Below, one piece after another: positions 12,731 through 25,697 of a stretch of DNA of 64,000 bases. Origin of the DNA: Brienomyrus brachyistius. Its lineage: Eukaryota; Chordata; Actinopteri; Osteoglossiformes; Mormyridae. A program made the position numbers and the translations under genes. Every line of letters starts with the position of its first letter. The stretch's first letter is position 1. The stretch lies in NCBI RefSeq assembly GCF_023856365.1, contig NW_026042396.1:248001-312000 (forward strand), in the 5' to 3' direction. A model generated the notes under the pieces. It worked only from the letters and a program-made list of their open reading frames with translations, ran no database searches and was not told the DNA's origin.

Positions 12731-13642
12731 TTTTTAAATTTTACATTCCCCTCCCACATCTGGGTGGGCGGTGCCTGAGCGCCCCCTATGGGCCAGCCGC
12801 CACTGGTAAAAATGCACCATGCACTGCATAAACCCAACTCAGCTCCCCAGTCCATATATAATAGCCTTTACGTAACTTTGTGTTAGAACAGAGCAGAGAA
12901 AAACTTTGGCTGCAGCTGTGGGTCATTCGTCACCGTTTTCCACTCTCTCTCTGGTCACAAGATGTGCACATTACCCCCATGACAGAAGGACCCATCTGGA
13001 CGCCAAAGCAGACCACAGCACGCACTACGGAAGCACACGCGGCCTCTCTCATAAACCAAGGGTTTAGTGTTGACAGCATTCACCTGAGGCACAGTAATGG
13101 TCACAAGATGCCTGCCTTCTGCACAAGACGCACATTTTTGACTTCAGGCAGTGATGAAAAGTGTAGTGACCTAACAAAACCTGTCACTGCAGCACAGCAC
13201 AATTGCCAGGGAAGGTCAATAATGAAATACCAGAGTCCCAAATCATTCCTCTACACATCGCATAAACGTCAAGTGCTGTTTGCTCCACTCAAGTCGTTCA
13301 GCGTCACCCTCACCTTGAACTTTTCTTTGCAGTTAATTCTTTTTTCAGAAAAATTTTATTTAGTTTATTTCAAGGATCCTATATTGGGAAAGTCACTTCA
13401 TATATAAACATCCACTGCACACGATATACGGATTACAGTACGGAACTTTAAACAATAACACAAGTGATACCATTAGCAATAAGCCATTTTACGGATGAAC
13501 TATTTACTGTTAAGATACTTAGTCGCGCCAGAAATGTAAGATAAACACAATAAACGTCCAAAATTCTGTGGTTGTAATAAATACAAACAAACACGTCTTA
13601 AATTACATTCAAACTGCCATCAAGTCATGGAAATGCACCCAT

Positions 13643-13648
13643 TTTATT
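13643..13648 (-). terminator. cnr2: cnr2 candidate polyadenylation signal
   Basis: AATAAA on the minus strand about 220 nt past the annotated stop. Further AATAAA motifs lie at 13355-13360 and 13365-13370, so alternative 3' ends are possible. Confidence 0.45.
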
Positions 13649-13871
13649 AATGTGACAATATTTTAGGAGCATTAAATATATTTTCTATGCTGACTAGAAA
13701 CACGAAACTGTAAAAACATTGCGTTGATTACATGACCCCGAGATAAACACACAAAGCGTGCATGAGTCTGTTTGCCTCTCCTCTCCTCATTCCTGAATGT
13801 TCCCCATCATCGCCTGGCTCACTTCCTGAGGAGCTCCATCTGCTGTTTTTCCACCCTTTCTGCCATCGAAT

Positions 13872-14972
13872 TCACGACAGAGCACGTGAACGTCCCGCCC
13901 TCAGCCTCGGACGCCAGGTTGTCGCTGCTGCCGCTGACCCCCGCCCCCCGCTTCGGCCGCCGGCCTCCGTGGGCTCCCCGGAGATGCACCTGCGTGCGAC
14001 CCGCCGGCCCCGACGCAGCACCCGCATCAGGGCTCCCCGCATCTCGCGGCAGCGCAGCGCATACAGCAGCGGGTTCACGGCGGAGTTCACCAGGCACAGC
14101 GTGCTGCAGAAGGCGAAGGCACGCTGGTGCGCCCTGGTGAGCGTGGTGGAGACGTCCACCAACATGAAGGAGAGCACGGGCACCCAGCACACGGCCAGGA
14201 TGAGCAGGATGAGGCCCAGGGTGCGTGCCAGTCGTATGTCCATGCGCATGCGGGCCTGGCCGCCTGCGCTGCTCTGAAGGGCCACCATGGCAGCCTCGTG
14301 CTGATGTGCCCGCCAGAGCACCAGCCCGTAGGCACCCAGGATGAGCCCCAGTGCCACCAGGATGAAGCCTGTCCAGCAGGCCAGGTAGTAGCTGTCAATG
14401 TAGGGGAAAAGGAGGGAACAGGGTGGGTTCAGCCCAGTGGGGCAGGACCAGCCCAGGAGGGGCAGGAAGGCCACCAGGGTGGTCATGGCCCAGAGGACCC
14501 CCAAACTGGCCAGGGCTCGGCGGCGGGTCACCAGGCTCTTGTACTGGGAGGCCCGGTGGATGCAGATGTAGCGGTCCAGTGCAGTGAGCAGGAGGCTGCC
14601 CACGGAGCCAGTGAAGGCCAGGGTGACCCCGCCCAACTTGAAAAGGTAGGCGCGGGGGCCGTCCCGCCGGAGGTGCAGGTGGAAATCCAGGAAGCTGATG
14701 GTGAAGAAGCAGCTTGCGAAGACGTCGGCGAGGGCCAGGCTGCTGATGAAGACGAAGGAGGGTCGGCGGCGCAGCGTCGAGGAGGCGCCGATCAGTGCCA
14801 GCACCAGCACGTTCTCCAGGAAGGTGACGGGCCCCGCCAGGCTGCATATGAAGCCGATGGCACTCTTCTCCACGTCTGACAGCACCATGTAGCACTCCAG
14901 GTCCGAGCAGTTTACCTGGGAGTTGTTATTACAAGGCGTGACTGGCCCAGCCATCTCTCCCCACACGCTCAC
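13872..14972 (-). CDS. cnr2: Cannabinoid receptor 2 (class A GPCR)
   Basis: Single-exon 366-aa seven-transmembrane receptor, close to human CB2 (360 aa). It is a Gi/o-coupled plasma-membrane receptor for endocannabinoids such as 2-AG, best known in immune cells. Visible hallmarks: N-glycosylation sequons at N16 and N21, D83 of TM2 (LALAD), DRY at 133-135, a paired-cysteine second extracellular loop (C177, C185) as in cannabinoid receptors, CWVP at 262-265 and NPLLY at 300-304. AFTGSVGSLLLTALDRYICI in TM3 and the TLGLIL TM6 start match CB2 closely. The start at 14972 has a second Met six codons on. The tail after about residue 340 becomes Arg/Ala-rich and probably reflects a frameshift (see findings). 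Adjacency to pnrc2-srsf10-myom3 matches human CNR2. Confidence 0.93.
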   Translation of the reverse strand: MSVWGEMAGPVTPCNNNSQVNCSDLECYMVLSDVEKSAIGFICSLAGPVTFLENVLVLALIGASSTLRRRPSFVFISSLALADVFASCFFTISFLDFHLHLRRDGPRAYLFKLGGVTLAFTGSVGSLLLTALDRYICIHRASQYKSLVTRRRALASLGVLWAMTTLVAFLPLLGWSCPTGLNPPCSLLFPYIDSYYLACWTGFILVALGLILGAYGLVLWRAHQHEAAMVALQSSAGGQARMRMDIRLARTLGLILLILAVCWVPVLSFMLVDVSTTLTRAHQRAFAFCSTLCLVNSAVNPLLYALRCREMRGALMRVLRRGRRVARRCISGEPTEAGGRSGGRGSAAAATTWRPRLRAGRSRALS

Positions 14973-15039
14973 ACCTACATGAGGCGCTGCCGAAGATGCT
15001 CCAAAGTTCAGTTGTTCCTTACAAGCTTTTCAGGACGTG
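14973..15039 (-). other. cnr2: cnr2 5' UTR part of coding exon
   Basis: A strong acceptor (pyrimidine-rich tgttctgtgttttctag) ends at 15040 on the minus strand, so the coding exon probably starts at 15039 with 67 nt of 5' UTR. This implies at least one upstream non-coding exon, as in mammalian CNR2. Confidence 0.5.
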
Positions 15040-15855
15040 CTAGAAAACACAGAACAGCACATCATCATCTTTTCCCATTAATAAATACTGACATCATCAC
15101 TATTTCCGATTGCTTTCACACACCCATAGTAAAGTGACCAGCATATAATTATCAACAAAAACGAGGTTATTTTATCCTTCGGCCACGAGGTGGCAGCAGA
15201 AGAACTTTCAAATTTGCAATCTGCAGATACCGTCATTTGATTGCATTTATCGAATCTCATAGTGAAGCTAAGCGTTTGTCTCACCAGAAGGGGGAGGGCG
15301 GTGACTCAGCACTCTTGGGGTAATTTAACTAAGGCTAATGTTTTCTAACAGAAGATATGGTTTTATGGTCCCTGGTGTTTTCATAATATGACTGACGGAG
15401 AAAGTTCACATGGTCAGCAGCATGGATGCCTTTGAATCTCCGGCCCCTTCCCAGTGACTCCGTACTACATAACTGATTAGAAGATGGATGTTTTTTTTAA
15501 CCAATGATTGATAAAATTTCAATATTTTGATAAATTATCATATGGAATTAATGCTTTTCCTGAAGTATTTTTCCAGCTGGACAGCAAACTTTGGAAAACT
15601 TTTTAGTCTGATATCTGTTGGTTGTGACCACATCTGACATCGTCCACTTGGGACACAGGGCCTCAGAAGGTCGGCAGGACCCTGGCAGGCATCTTGTGCT
15701 TCTCTGTGAGGATTAGAGGGCTGAGTGTCCACACAGGAGTATGTTCACACTATGTTGCACAACTTGGAGGTTCTATCAACAGGAAATGAAGATCTGAAAC
15801 ATTTTGTCACAGGTTTTTTGCATCTGCTTCTTCTTTCGACTGTCAGTCTTTTCCT

Positions 15856-15858
<3 letters not shown>

Positions 15859-15891
<33 letters not shown>
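15859..15891. repeat. CA microsatellite
   Basis: Perfect (CA)16-type tract. Shorter CA tracts lie near 16180-16203 and 17980-18000. Confidence 0.95.
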
Positions 15892-15893
<2 letters not shown>

Positions 15894-16738
15894 TCAGTCA
15901 TATCTTTGTGGGGGCCATACATTCATTTCTATGAGCATAACTCTAATCCCAACACTAACAACCTTAACCCCCACCCAGCCCTAACCCTAACCATAAGTAA
16001 CCAAACGAAAAACGAGATTTTTTTGCATTTTCAGTTTTTGATTGCAATCATAGATTTTTAAAATATTAAGTTTGATCTTGTGAGGACTGAAAAAAATGTT
16101 CCTCACAATGTGAAAATGACAGGTTTTATCATGTTATGGAGACGTTGGGTAACCACAATGAAATAAATTCATAACTCATACACACACACACATACACACA
16201 CAGACACACACAGACGCACATTTTTCTGATAATGTTAACATGCCTGCAGTTGACCTTGGACCTACCAGAGATTTTTTTTCTCATCTATTAATCTATGGAA
16301 TCTTCATTCCTCTGTTGTCTTCTGACATTTATTGACTATGTATTTTTTACTGCCTAGTTATCTTTAACCATTGTATGTGTGCAAGTGGCATTTGTTTGAT
16401 TCTTTGTTAAGTGCATTGGACCAACCATATAAAACTAAATTGAATTGAATTGAGTCTCCGATGAGACGGGCCTCAGCCCGAACTACGTCTTTGTAAAAGT
16501 GGGACATTTGAGTGCCTCAGTAATTACCCAGTACATTTTCTGTTGTCCCCATAAAAGCAAAGCCTCTGTTTGGGGGATTGCACTTCACATGAGGTGGTAC
16601 ATTTTTAACAGGCCCTAAATTATTATTTTTGATTGAGTGACAGCAATCCGTGTTTTTATGAGGCAAAGTAAACTCCATCAGTCACTGAATTTAAGCTCTC
16701 TGCTAACGGCACCCTCAGAAGAGTATCTTCCAGGGTGC

Positions 16739-16795
16739 TAAGATAAGATAAGATAGCCTTTATTAGTCCCACTGGTGGGAAATTTGCATTGTACA
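16739..16795 (-). repeat. Retroposon 3' tail
   Basis: Read on the minus strand, this is the 3' end typical of a common fish SINE/LINE: aaatttcccaccagtgggac, then taataaaggctatc and a short TTATC/TATCT tandem tail. Only the 3' end can be recognised. Confidence 0.5.
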
Positions 16796-19700
16796 AGCCA
16801 ACACAACTGCCTAAAGCACCACAGTGAGCACTGCATTTACATAAGTGCAGCTAGGCTGAGCTTCCAGTGAATACAGGTGTAAGCAAGTCTGGAGCATGAT
16901 GTCCTTGCATGCAGTGCCCCACATTAAAATTGCAAAATGATGAGAATATTATTCAAAACCTAAGTGCACCAACTTCCGAAAGATTCCAGTGGTGCATCCC
17001 AATCTTCTTTCCCGTTTGCGCCCCCCTGACGTCCCCCAGCACTTACACTGGTGGGGGTTATTTTGCTGAGACCCCCTGAATGGTTTGGGCATTAAGTGCG
17101 GAGAGTGGGTTTCTGCACGGACCGTGTAGAGGATCTGGGTCAGGGCTTTTGCGCGGCCGCCGAGAGACTCTCAGGCTCCGTCGGAGTTCACAGCTCTCCC
17201 CTTGTCGGCAAGTCATAACAATTTGGCCCTTGTCAAAGTCACTCAGGTCTGCACCTTGGCCCATTTCTTCTACACTTAATGCACGGAGTACAAGTACCAA
17301 ATGTACCACGGAAATTTTGCAGGCTGCTGGTTCCCCTAGTGGCGATGTTGAGACAAATTTCACTGCGGTGTTTGGCTTTGGCAGATTAAGTGAATGTTTG
17401 CTGGTGTACTGTCAGATAAACATTGTTGGTGTGTTTTTTATTACAGGGACTGTAGCTATAAGGCGCGGGTGGTTAAGGATGTGGCATTATAGCCTGCAGA
17501 ATATTATTAGCTTATAGCACAGGAGTGACATTGCTGTTGTACTCTTCAAAACAAGCTGGACCCTTTATGGGTTTTTATCCAGCCACTTATCTGGCATTTT
17601 TATCACAGACTGATCTTCTCCTTCCTGTCATTTCACATGTGTACAATATCAGGTCCCATAACATTCATTTGCTGATAAAAATGCTGATAAAATATATGTT
17701 GATATATAAGTGCATATTAGCGTGCTAAAGTGCATCTGGTTGAAAGCCTAGGGGTTGTTGCACACTTGACTGCATACTTATCATAAATACAGCACATCAC
17801 TCGGACGGTGACCCTCCTACTCCTCACCCTAATATCTTTATACATATTGCAAAATTCTGTAATAAATAGGTTGTCATTTTGAACTTGTGGCAGAAGAGAG
17901 CTATGGGTGGGCAAGGAATCATTCACCACGCCCCCCCCGCCCCGACAACTTTTAATACGCCCCCTCCTCTCCCCCCAAACACACACACACACACACACAC
18001 ATGGCTGGTCTCCATACTATAACGGAACTGACTTGGCCTGAAGGAATGACTTGGGAGACACTTCTTTTCATACCCAGATATACAAAAGTCTTTTATCTAA
18101 AATGACACAGTGTTAAACTAAGCCTGTCTGTACTTGGTATGGGGGGGCAACACAGTAGCTACACAAGCAGGACTGCTTTAATGCACGGGTTCACCTGGGC
18201 TGAAAGCCCAGGGGCTTCTGCTAAAAAGGGACCTCGGCTAACCTTGTTTAATACATTTTTAAACCAAGAGTTGCCCCCCATCCTGTAGGCTATTTTACAG
18301 GATTGTCCCATATTGGGTGTCCCATTTTGAATCAATGCAGTACAAGATGCAACTTCTCCTGCGTTTTCACATCCAGACTTAAATACAATATAATCTGGAA
18401 GTTAAATACAAGTTATTTAATCAATGACCCCCTCCCCCCCCCCCCCAGTTAAATAATTGGGGACCCTCTGACAGCCTCTGTATGCTGATGCAGCTCCGTA
18501 CATAGCTGGGCCACACCTTTGCACCACCTACTACAGCTGTGACTGATAGGTGACTCCCGTGTCAGTCACCCAGTCGTCTCCTGATTGGCTCTCTGGGGCT
18601 TGTTTTACCAGACTAGCGACTCAGAACAGCACAAACTAAACCACAGTTTATGCAAATTCACGCACATCAGATGATACGGAACACATTTAGACGCTCACGT
18701 ACATAAAACGGCATTGCAAAAATGCCTCCATCTCTGACCTTTCCTATAATTTTGCATTTGTGATTGTTTAAATTAAAAAAAATACATTTGTATTTATATT
18801 CCTTTTGCACATTTAAGTGTATAAGATAAATAATTGTTTGTATTCTCCTGAAATTGAACAGCTTAAAATACAAATAGGTCAAATACAGAATATTATTATT
18901 CTCCTGCTTGAAACGAGCTTGTGCCCTATTTATGACAAGAGAATTAAGCAGTTTATGGAGTAAAGGACCAAACCAATTCCGGTTCCTCCAGTGTTTTCCT
19001 TATTTATTACCTATAGCCCCACTGGCTGTTTATATTAGGCAACTATGGACAGACTGCAGTCATGTCTTTTTTTATTGGATATTTTTTTCTCCCCTTTACT
19101 ATCTTTGGCTACCTACATGAAAGCCTTAAGCTATGGGGTATTCAAAGCAAAGCCGTTAGAAGAATAGACTACAACCGGCACGATTCATCATTATTCCTCA
19201 TAATATTGTCATGGCAATTTTTCCCCCCAATTAACTGCAGACGTAAACGGGACTTTACATATATGCCACGCCTAGCACAGTTATATAAAATAGTGTGTGT
19301 GGTGCCGGTATGTGAGTGGATTCAGTGATGCAGGTGACGGGGATTCGTATATATTCTTATGACAGAGAAAATGATTGGCTCATGTCGCCCTTAACACCAG
19401 AAAAGATGCCTGCAATGACTACTGTAACATGCATGGAGTACAGTTCATTTTTGAAAAGCATTTGGTCCCTACGGTGTTTTCAATCAGTCCTTTCAATCTA
19501 ATTGTTTTCACTTTGAGAATCGATTCTAGTGGTAAAATACCAGTTCTGACCTGGTAATTCTTACTTGGTTATTTAAATGTTTTTTATTATAATACCAACA
19601 GGGGCCTCGTCAGGCCTGTGTTTAGCCTCTCCAAATAAATGTATATTGATTAGCTTAAATCATGAATAGTTTGTTGTCTGATAAAACAAACCCAGCTCAA

Positions 19701-20528
19701 CGAGTATTAGTTTCAGGGTTGGGTCGACTAGGTATCGCGATCGGTATCGGCGATACCAACTTTGGGTCAAATCCGAAAAAAAAATCAACCGTAACGCCCA
19801 TTCCCACTCCTGACAGATGAAACCACGCCAAATAAGCTCCAAAACGGAAGAAAGTACGAATGGAAAAGTACAGGGTACAGTACAGCTTTCTAAACCTTAT
19901 ATTTATCAATCCATCTATGAAGGTATGGTTTGGCTCCAAAAGATTCGTTACACACACACGAAACAAGTGTATTGTACAAGACACTGTATTGAGCAAAATA
20001 CATTGGACACATAACAGTAATAAATTGCATTAATTTTCAGGGATAAAGATTTCCCCATGTTGGTCTGAATGGCTGGATTCAGAATCCAACATTTCGTAAT
20101 ATAAGACAAACCGGGACACTAACACAATAAATGATCTGCTGCAAAAAAAAACAAAAAAAAAAAAAGTTCCAAGACTGAGAATTACAGAAACAGCTAATCA
20201 GATTTCCGCTGGTGTGGATTTCTTCTGTGGCAATTGTATCATGGGGGTGACATGCGGACACTGCATTAGTGTATAACTGGTGTTAAGCAGCATCCCCGTG
20301 TTGGTGCGCTGGTCTACCGATCCGGGGAGAATCACACTTGCCAAAAAAGGGTTCAAAGCTTGCAACAAGTCATCATGCCCACAAACTGAAAAACCTGACA
20401 ATGCAACAAGGCTGGTGCGAAGATATTTCACAACTTCACAACAGTTGTCGTGCATGATAAGCCCTTTCTAGTTCTGCATCGCAAGGCTGACCGTGAGCAA
20501 TAACCGGCGGCGGGTCGCCTACCTTCAC

Positions 20529-20640
20529 CTGGCATATCCCACAGAGCAGTCCGGGCAGCTCTTATTCTCCGACAGCCCCACGGCAATCCCTGCTTTCCCT
20601 CGGACCTTCGGGGCTCGCTTTGCACTTAGGGAAACAGGCA
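20529..20640 (-). other. Candidate distal 5' exon, possibly of cnr2
   Basis: GC-rich minus-strand sequence ending in the donor GCCAG|GTGAAG, with the exon's last base at 20529. It lies 5.5 kb upstream of the cnr2 acceptor at 15040, in the right orientation. It codes for nothing recognisable. It may be the cnr2 5' UTR exon or unrelated GC-rich sequence; the upstream edge is arbitrary. Confidence 0.25.
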
Positions 20641-20906
20641 CGTTGAAGTAGGGTAAGAAAGGCGAGGGGGTGGGGCGCAAGAAAGAAGAGGAGGACTGAG
20701 ATGCGATCGTAAGAAAGAATGTTGTGTGAAGATTTTATTTTATTCCTCATCACGTCGCCTACAAAAGAAAACTGGCTGATTAAGTTGAACCAATGAGAAA
20801 TGTTCCCAGTCAACTGAGAATCACTTTAAATTGACTTAAACACTGCGACTGGTGTCCAAGTGATTGATCGATAATGTATTTTAGTTGATCGCGATATAAC
20901 TTGCAT

Positions 20907-20929
20907 CCCCCCCCCCCCCCCCCCCCCCC
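20907..20929 (+). repeat. Poly-C run (C23)
   Basis: Uninterrupted run of 23 C. Its exact length is likely to be unreliable in assembly. Confidence 0.9.
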
Positions 20930-23712
20930 GGAAAAAAAGATACCGAGGAGAACAACCCCGTTGGCGAAACAAACGGTGGTTAAAGTAGTTCTAATTGTTA
21001 ATAAAAAAATTATAAAAATAATAAATAAATGAATTAGACACGAACGTAGCTTGTTTAGAAAACTAGATGTTTCCCAGGGAAAATCTGATGAAAATGCTTC
21101 AGCCAAATGGTACAAGAACCCCTCCCCACTTTAAATGTTAATTGACTTTCTTCTAGATGCAAGTGTGTCTTTAACCACTACACCACCTGTTGCACTGCAC
21201 CTCCTACACCTGCAGTAGTGATCAAAGCCCACCCCCCATGGATGGAGTCGAGCAGTCGTACATACCTGTATTCATGAGGATATGGACACAGAAGCACAGT
21301 GGACACGTGCGGAGTGATGGACCAGTCAGCTGTGTCCAACTGTGTCCTAATTTGGGCTGCGAATGTGTTGCTCTTTCATACTGCAAGCCCGCCCACCCCA
21401 TGCTCCCGGAGAGGGGTGGTACAAGTGCTGTGGAAATGTGGGTTATTCTCCTTTAGATTCAGAAGCAGCTGTGCGCTTCGCCCAGTTTTTTTGCCGATAC
21501 TGGGATGGCGCCAGTTGGTCTGGTATTTGAATTTATTTGAACAATGTCTGCGAGTCTGATAGCACACAATAAGGACAGACTCGCCAGCGCGCTCCTTAAA
21601 CAGATGAGCATAACTGTATTGTGAGTTACTCTGCACAGCTGTGAGCACCTAATATCTTCATAAAGACAGCATGCTAAATTATTAGCAGGTTCCTTTGATT
21701 CTGCCTTTATTTACATTGATAATTATTCAGCAGATAACCTGTCCTTTAACGGTCCGTGACGGTGCTAACCACAAGCAACATTAGCGGGGACGTTTTTTCC
21801 GTTGAACTGCCAAAGGAGAGGAATTAAGTCAGAGAAATACATTTAAAAGACATGGCTGTAGTTGCTTTGATCAGAAGAGTACTTCCTCCTTTTCTCTGTA
21901 AAGAAGAAGAATCTTTATAGTCAAATTAGTATGAGCAGCTGCAAGACTAACTGAGGCAGAGTGGAGCAGGAACCCAGCCATTGAGACGGGGGAACTGCCC
22001 GTCATATTTCTGCAGGAACAGGAACCATACTGGAAAGCAGCTAGCTTTCAGGACCCCAGATGCTCCTGTAGCTGCAGCCCTGCTTACGGCCCGTGTGCAG
22101 AGATTGAGAGATTGCCGCTGCATGTACCCTAGGGCCCTGACATGAGCAGAAGATTTATATGGAAATGGTGAAAGGTTAGATAAGGGTATCAAGCCACAAA
22201 AAGAGTTTGAATTTCACAGCGGCTTTGAGGAAGCACCACGACTTCCCAGGTCACATGCAAGTGCCCTGCAGCGCGGTCAGTAGCAGGGTTACAGAGAAAA
22301 ACATTCTACTATTACTACTGCAGGCAGTTAAAACCGTCAGTAACATTTCATATAGTCACAATTACAACAGCATAAGAATCAAATAAGAAGTTTAACAGCA
22401 AAGAAACACGTAATATTGACATATTTATACTTTTTTTTTTTTCATTTCAGGGATGGAAAATAACATATAACCTATAATATAAAAGTGGACACTTTTTTAG
22501 AGCTGCACCTAAAGGGGAGAGTTACAGGGTAGCTGATATCCTTGTCAGAGGAGCCGAGCTCACCTTAGCGCCACCAAAATTCGAACCATGCATCTACCAG
22601 CCACATGTCATGTTCACACAATCTCACCATGCTTACAGCTCACCTTAGACAATAAACCAACTTCAACCGCTGACGGCGATCAAACCCCAAACTGAGTGGA
22701 AAGGTGTGGGATGTGTACACAGAGGATCAGTGACATCACACTGACCACACTAACGGCCAAATAAAACCATATTTCCATCTAGCTATGGCTCTTTGGAAGC
22801 TGCAATGAAAAATAACGCTGTTGACCGATGGGCAACACTTTGTTACATCACGTGATGTAAGGAGATTTTCCTGCTCTTACCAACAGTGAGATCTGAACCA
22901 ACACCCCCATAAAAAGCCCAGCATTATGAATCAGAGACTAAATATCTACAGTAAGAGGCAGCTGGTGGGTGGATGATTGGGTCTCACTCCTTCTGTCTGT
23001 CACCAGTGCCCCTGTAATGACCTCATAAGGACAACAGAAAGGAGAGAAGATGTGATTAAGGGAAGCCAGCGTCGCTTCAGCCGGGCACAACTTAATAAGC
23101 CAAGACGTGCCTCGGGGCCTGGCGTAGCCCAGCAGCCCACTTCCAGGCCAAGATCCTTCGGGAAACCATGAGGAATCAGCCAGGGTCTCAGAAGCATGGT
23201 CTGGCAGTGTTTGATTGACTTTGGTTATGGAGATGTGACTGTAGGGACGCTCAAAGAAGACGAGAATGGTAATCGGGAAGGGAGGTGACAGGGGACAAGC
23301 TAAATCCCAATCACGTCCCTGAAGTTCAGCATACGAGGGAAGAGATTAGTGTGTGATGGTGGAGGGAAGTTGGGGTAGTTTTGGTATGTGGAAAAAATAA
23401 AATGACTCTGAGGGACCATGGATGCCTGTAAGCAGAACACATGTAGCAGGAAGAAAAAGACTCTCCCAAGTCCAGTTACATTACAAGAAAGGCCACCTGC
23501 CTTATGTTCATGGCGCCAGCAAATGCCAACTGCTCCCCACACTCACTGCACGCTCTTTCCCCATCAACGTGCCAGGGCCAGTCGACATTCTTAGTGCCTG
23601 GTGTGCATTCCTGTCGTGCAGTCTGGCAGATTCGCCACGCGAAGGCCTAGCCTTCCAGAAGCATACTGGAAGTGGGGTGTGGCTATTGGGGAACTGGCTC
23701 CAACTGAAAGCT

Positions 23713-24333
23713 GATTGGCCCCAGAGTGCCCCTTCTCCTGTCAATCACCAATTTCAAAACATATAATTGGCTAATGATAAGGTTGGACCCTCTGTATGAA
23801 TTACGACCTCTTGTATGTCCACCACTTTAAAACGTCCTGGTATTACCCAAGCAACCTTCTACTCATCTGGGCCAGCTGGCAGGAGTTAAGGGTGAAGTGG
23901 TTTTTGCTGCGTATTTATTAAATTTCTCTGTTGCCCTACCCACCCGTAAATGTCATTTTGCGGCTTTGTGCAGGAGTCTCTGGAGCAAGAAAGCTGCGGC
24001 AATCCGACCTCCTTCTTGCTACAAATTGACCCAACTGAGTCATTTCTCTAACCCAGTTTCCAAACATAGCCCCCCCTCCACAGAGGCCTAGCCTTTGGTT
24101 GGTCTTGCTTGAGCACAGAAGTCACTCTCTGCCTCAACAGACATTTTGTATTGCCTAGATAGCTCCTTTCCAGACCTAAAGTCCAGGGACCTACAAAGGG
24201 GCGGGGCCAGATGGAAGATGATTGGCCAACAGAGTGCCTCCTCCCCTGTCAGTCACAGATTCAAAACATATCATTGGCTAATGATAAAGTCACCCTGTCT
24301 GTATGGATTGTGGCCTCTCTTGTGTACCCCACC
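23713..24333 (+). repeat. Diverged local duplication with CCAAT-like boxes
   Basis: Two alignable blocks in the same orientation, 23713-23828 and 24220-24333, about 500 bp apart. Both carry gattggcc, then cagagtgcc, a cctgtcaatcac-like block, ttcaaaacatat, and attggctaatgata. Each repeats inverted CCAAT (ATTGG) motifs, and copy B follows a GC box (ggggcggggcc). It could be a duplicated regulatory module or a mobile remnant. Confidence 0.6.
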
Positions 24334-25671
24334 TTTTTTCACGGATGTGTGTGCAGCCAGAATAAGAGCACTGGTACTCAAAAATCTACAGCATTTAAAT
24401 TCGTTTATACGTTTGTTTTTAAATGATCAAGTCTTGCCCCCCCCCCACATCAAAGTCTCTCCTATGCTGATTCCTCCAGGGATGGCAAGACATCACGATT
24501 TTCTGCATGTGTATTTTAATGCATCCAGAACCTCATTTCCTTTGTTGTCCCCATTAAACAAAAAAACCAGGCTGTGTAATATAGACAATCAGATCAATTC
24601 ATTATAATCAGAGTAGTCATTAATTTATTTAACCTATTTTCAATCAGAAAATTGGGTCATCTAGGGATAACCTGAGGGGAAACAGTGGCACAGGACCAAA
24701 CAACCCAAATATTTTGGCTGCAGTTAGATTTTGATACAGCTGCACGCAATAATAGGGGCGGCTCCGGATAATTGCCCTTTTCTTAGGTGACCCTGATTTT
24801 TAAAGTGTAAACTGTATCCCGTTCTGAATTACTGACCTGCACTATATTCTGTGGGTGAGTAAGCACTACAAATTCTATATTGTAGTAAGTTCTCCTGATA
24901 GCTGATAGGAATATTTACAGACATGCGCCTATCTACTCCCATAGAACAATGTCTGACAAACGCAATTGCAGACAAAAAGTGTTAAGAAAAGCAATTTCAC
25001 TGTCTCACTGGCAGTATATTGACACCTAGTGGTTTCTCGGCGTACACGGAAAATTAATTAATCCGGGCGACACACTCGATGTTAAGTCAAGTGGGTTTTA
25101 CTGTAATACAAGTGAAATACAAGGTGTAATACAACATCTCCCAGGAATGGTAATGAAGTAACAACAGTCATTTCCAATGTAGTGGGCACATAACAGTCAC
25201 ATAAATACAACTGTGTCACTAGACTGGCAATAAATAAATTCGTCTTCATTTTATTTTTCTTCATTTGATGTTTCTGCCTCAGATATGTTAACTTAGCACG
25301 TATTTTGTGCTAAAACTTCAATATTTCACAGCTACTTCACAAGCAGTGACCAAATACAAGCTGAAGTTATTAAACACAAATTGGCACCTTTAAACTCATG
25401 AAATTAAATGAACTCAATAGCCTACATCAATGGTTGGCAATCTTATCCTCAAAGGGTCAGTGTCAGTGTGTAGGCAGGTTAACTGGTTGTGTGGGGATGG
25501 CGTAGTCAAATTCTAGGCTGTCCTTTAACTTTAAATGCTCTGGTTAACTATTTCATCCCATGAAACATTGCAGTACGTAATGTTGTAGAATGTCTTGAAT
25601 TTTCTCTGCTGTTATAACGGCAATAGGAGGTTACTTTGATGAATCAAGGATATGACATTTTCAGTGCATGC

Positions 25672-25697
25672 AAAAACTTTTGACTGGTATTGTAAAA
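25672..25697 (+). repeat. Tc1/mariner-type terminal remnant
   Basis: The aaaacttttgactggtattg block resembles the terminal repeat of Tc1-like elements. No transposase-like sequence or opposite end was seen nearby. Confidence 0.35.

Larger units (their letters stand above)
9331..13620. other. akirin1-cnr2 intergenic region
   Basis: About 4.3 kb without a recognisable gene. It holds the second copy of the 67-bp repeat, a probable degraded retroposon near 11775-11960 and an AT microsatellite at 12651-12724. A 175-codon plus-strand frame at 12880-13407 has no family similarity and runs antisense to the likely cnr2 3' UTR. In human, AKIRIN1 and CNR2 are not adjacent, so a rearrangement boundary falls here. 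Confidence 0.6.

Noticed and set aside
12880..13407. 175-codon plus-strand open frame
   Set aside because: No recognisable domain, and it overlaps the likely cnr2 3' UTR in antisense.
14127..14879. 250-codon plus-strand open frame
   Set aside because: Antisense shadow of the GC-rich cnr2 coding sequence; no family similarity.
15978..15992. Telomere-like ccctaaccctaacc
   Set aside because: Only about two and a half units within repetitive sequence; not a telomeric array.
17080..17517. GC-rich 145-codon frame
   Set aside because: No domain or splice context recognised; similar length frames occur on the opposite strand.
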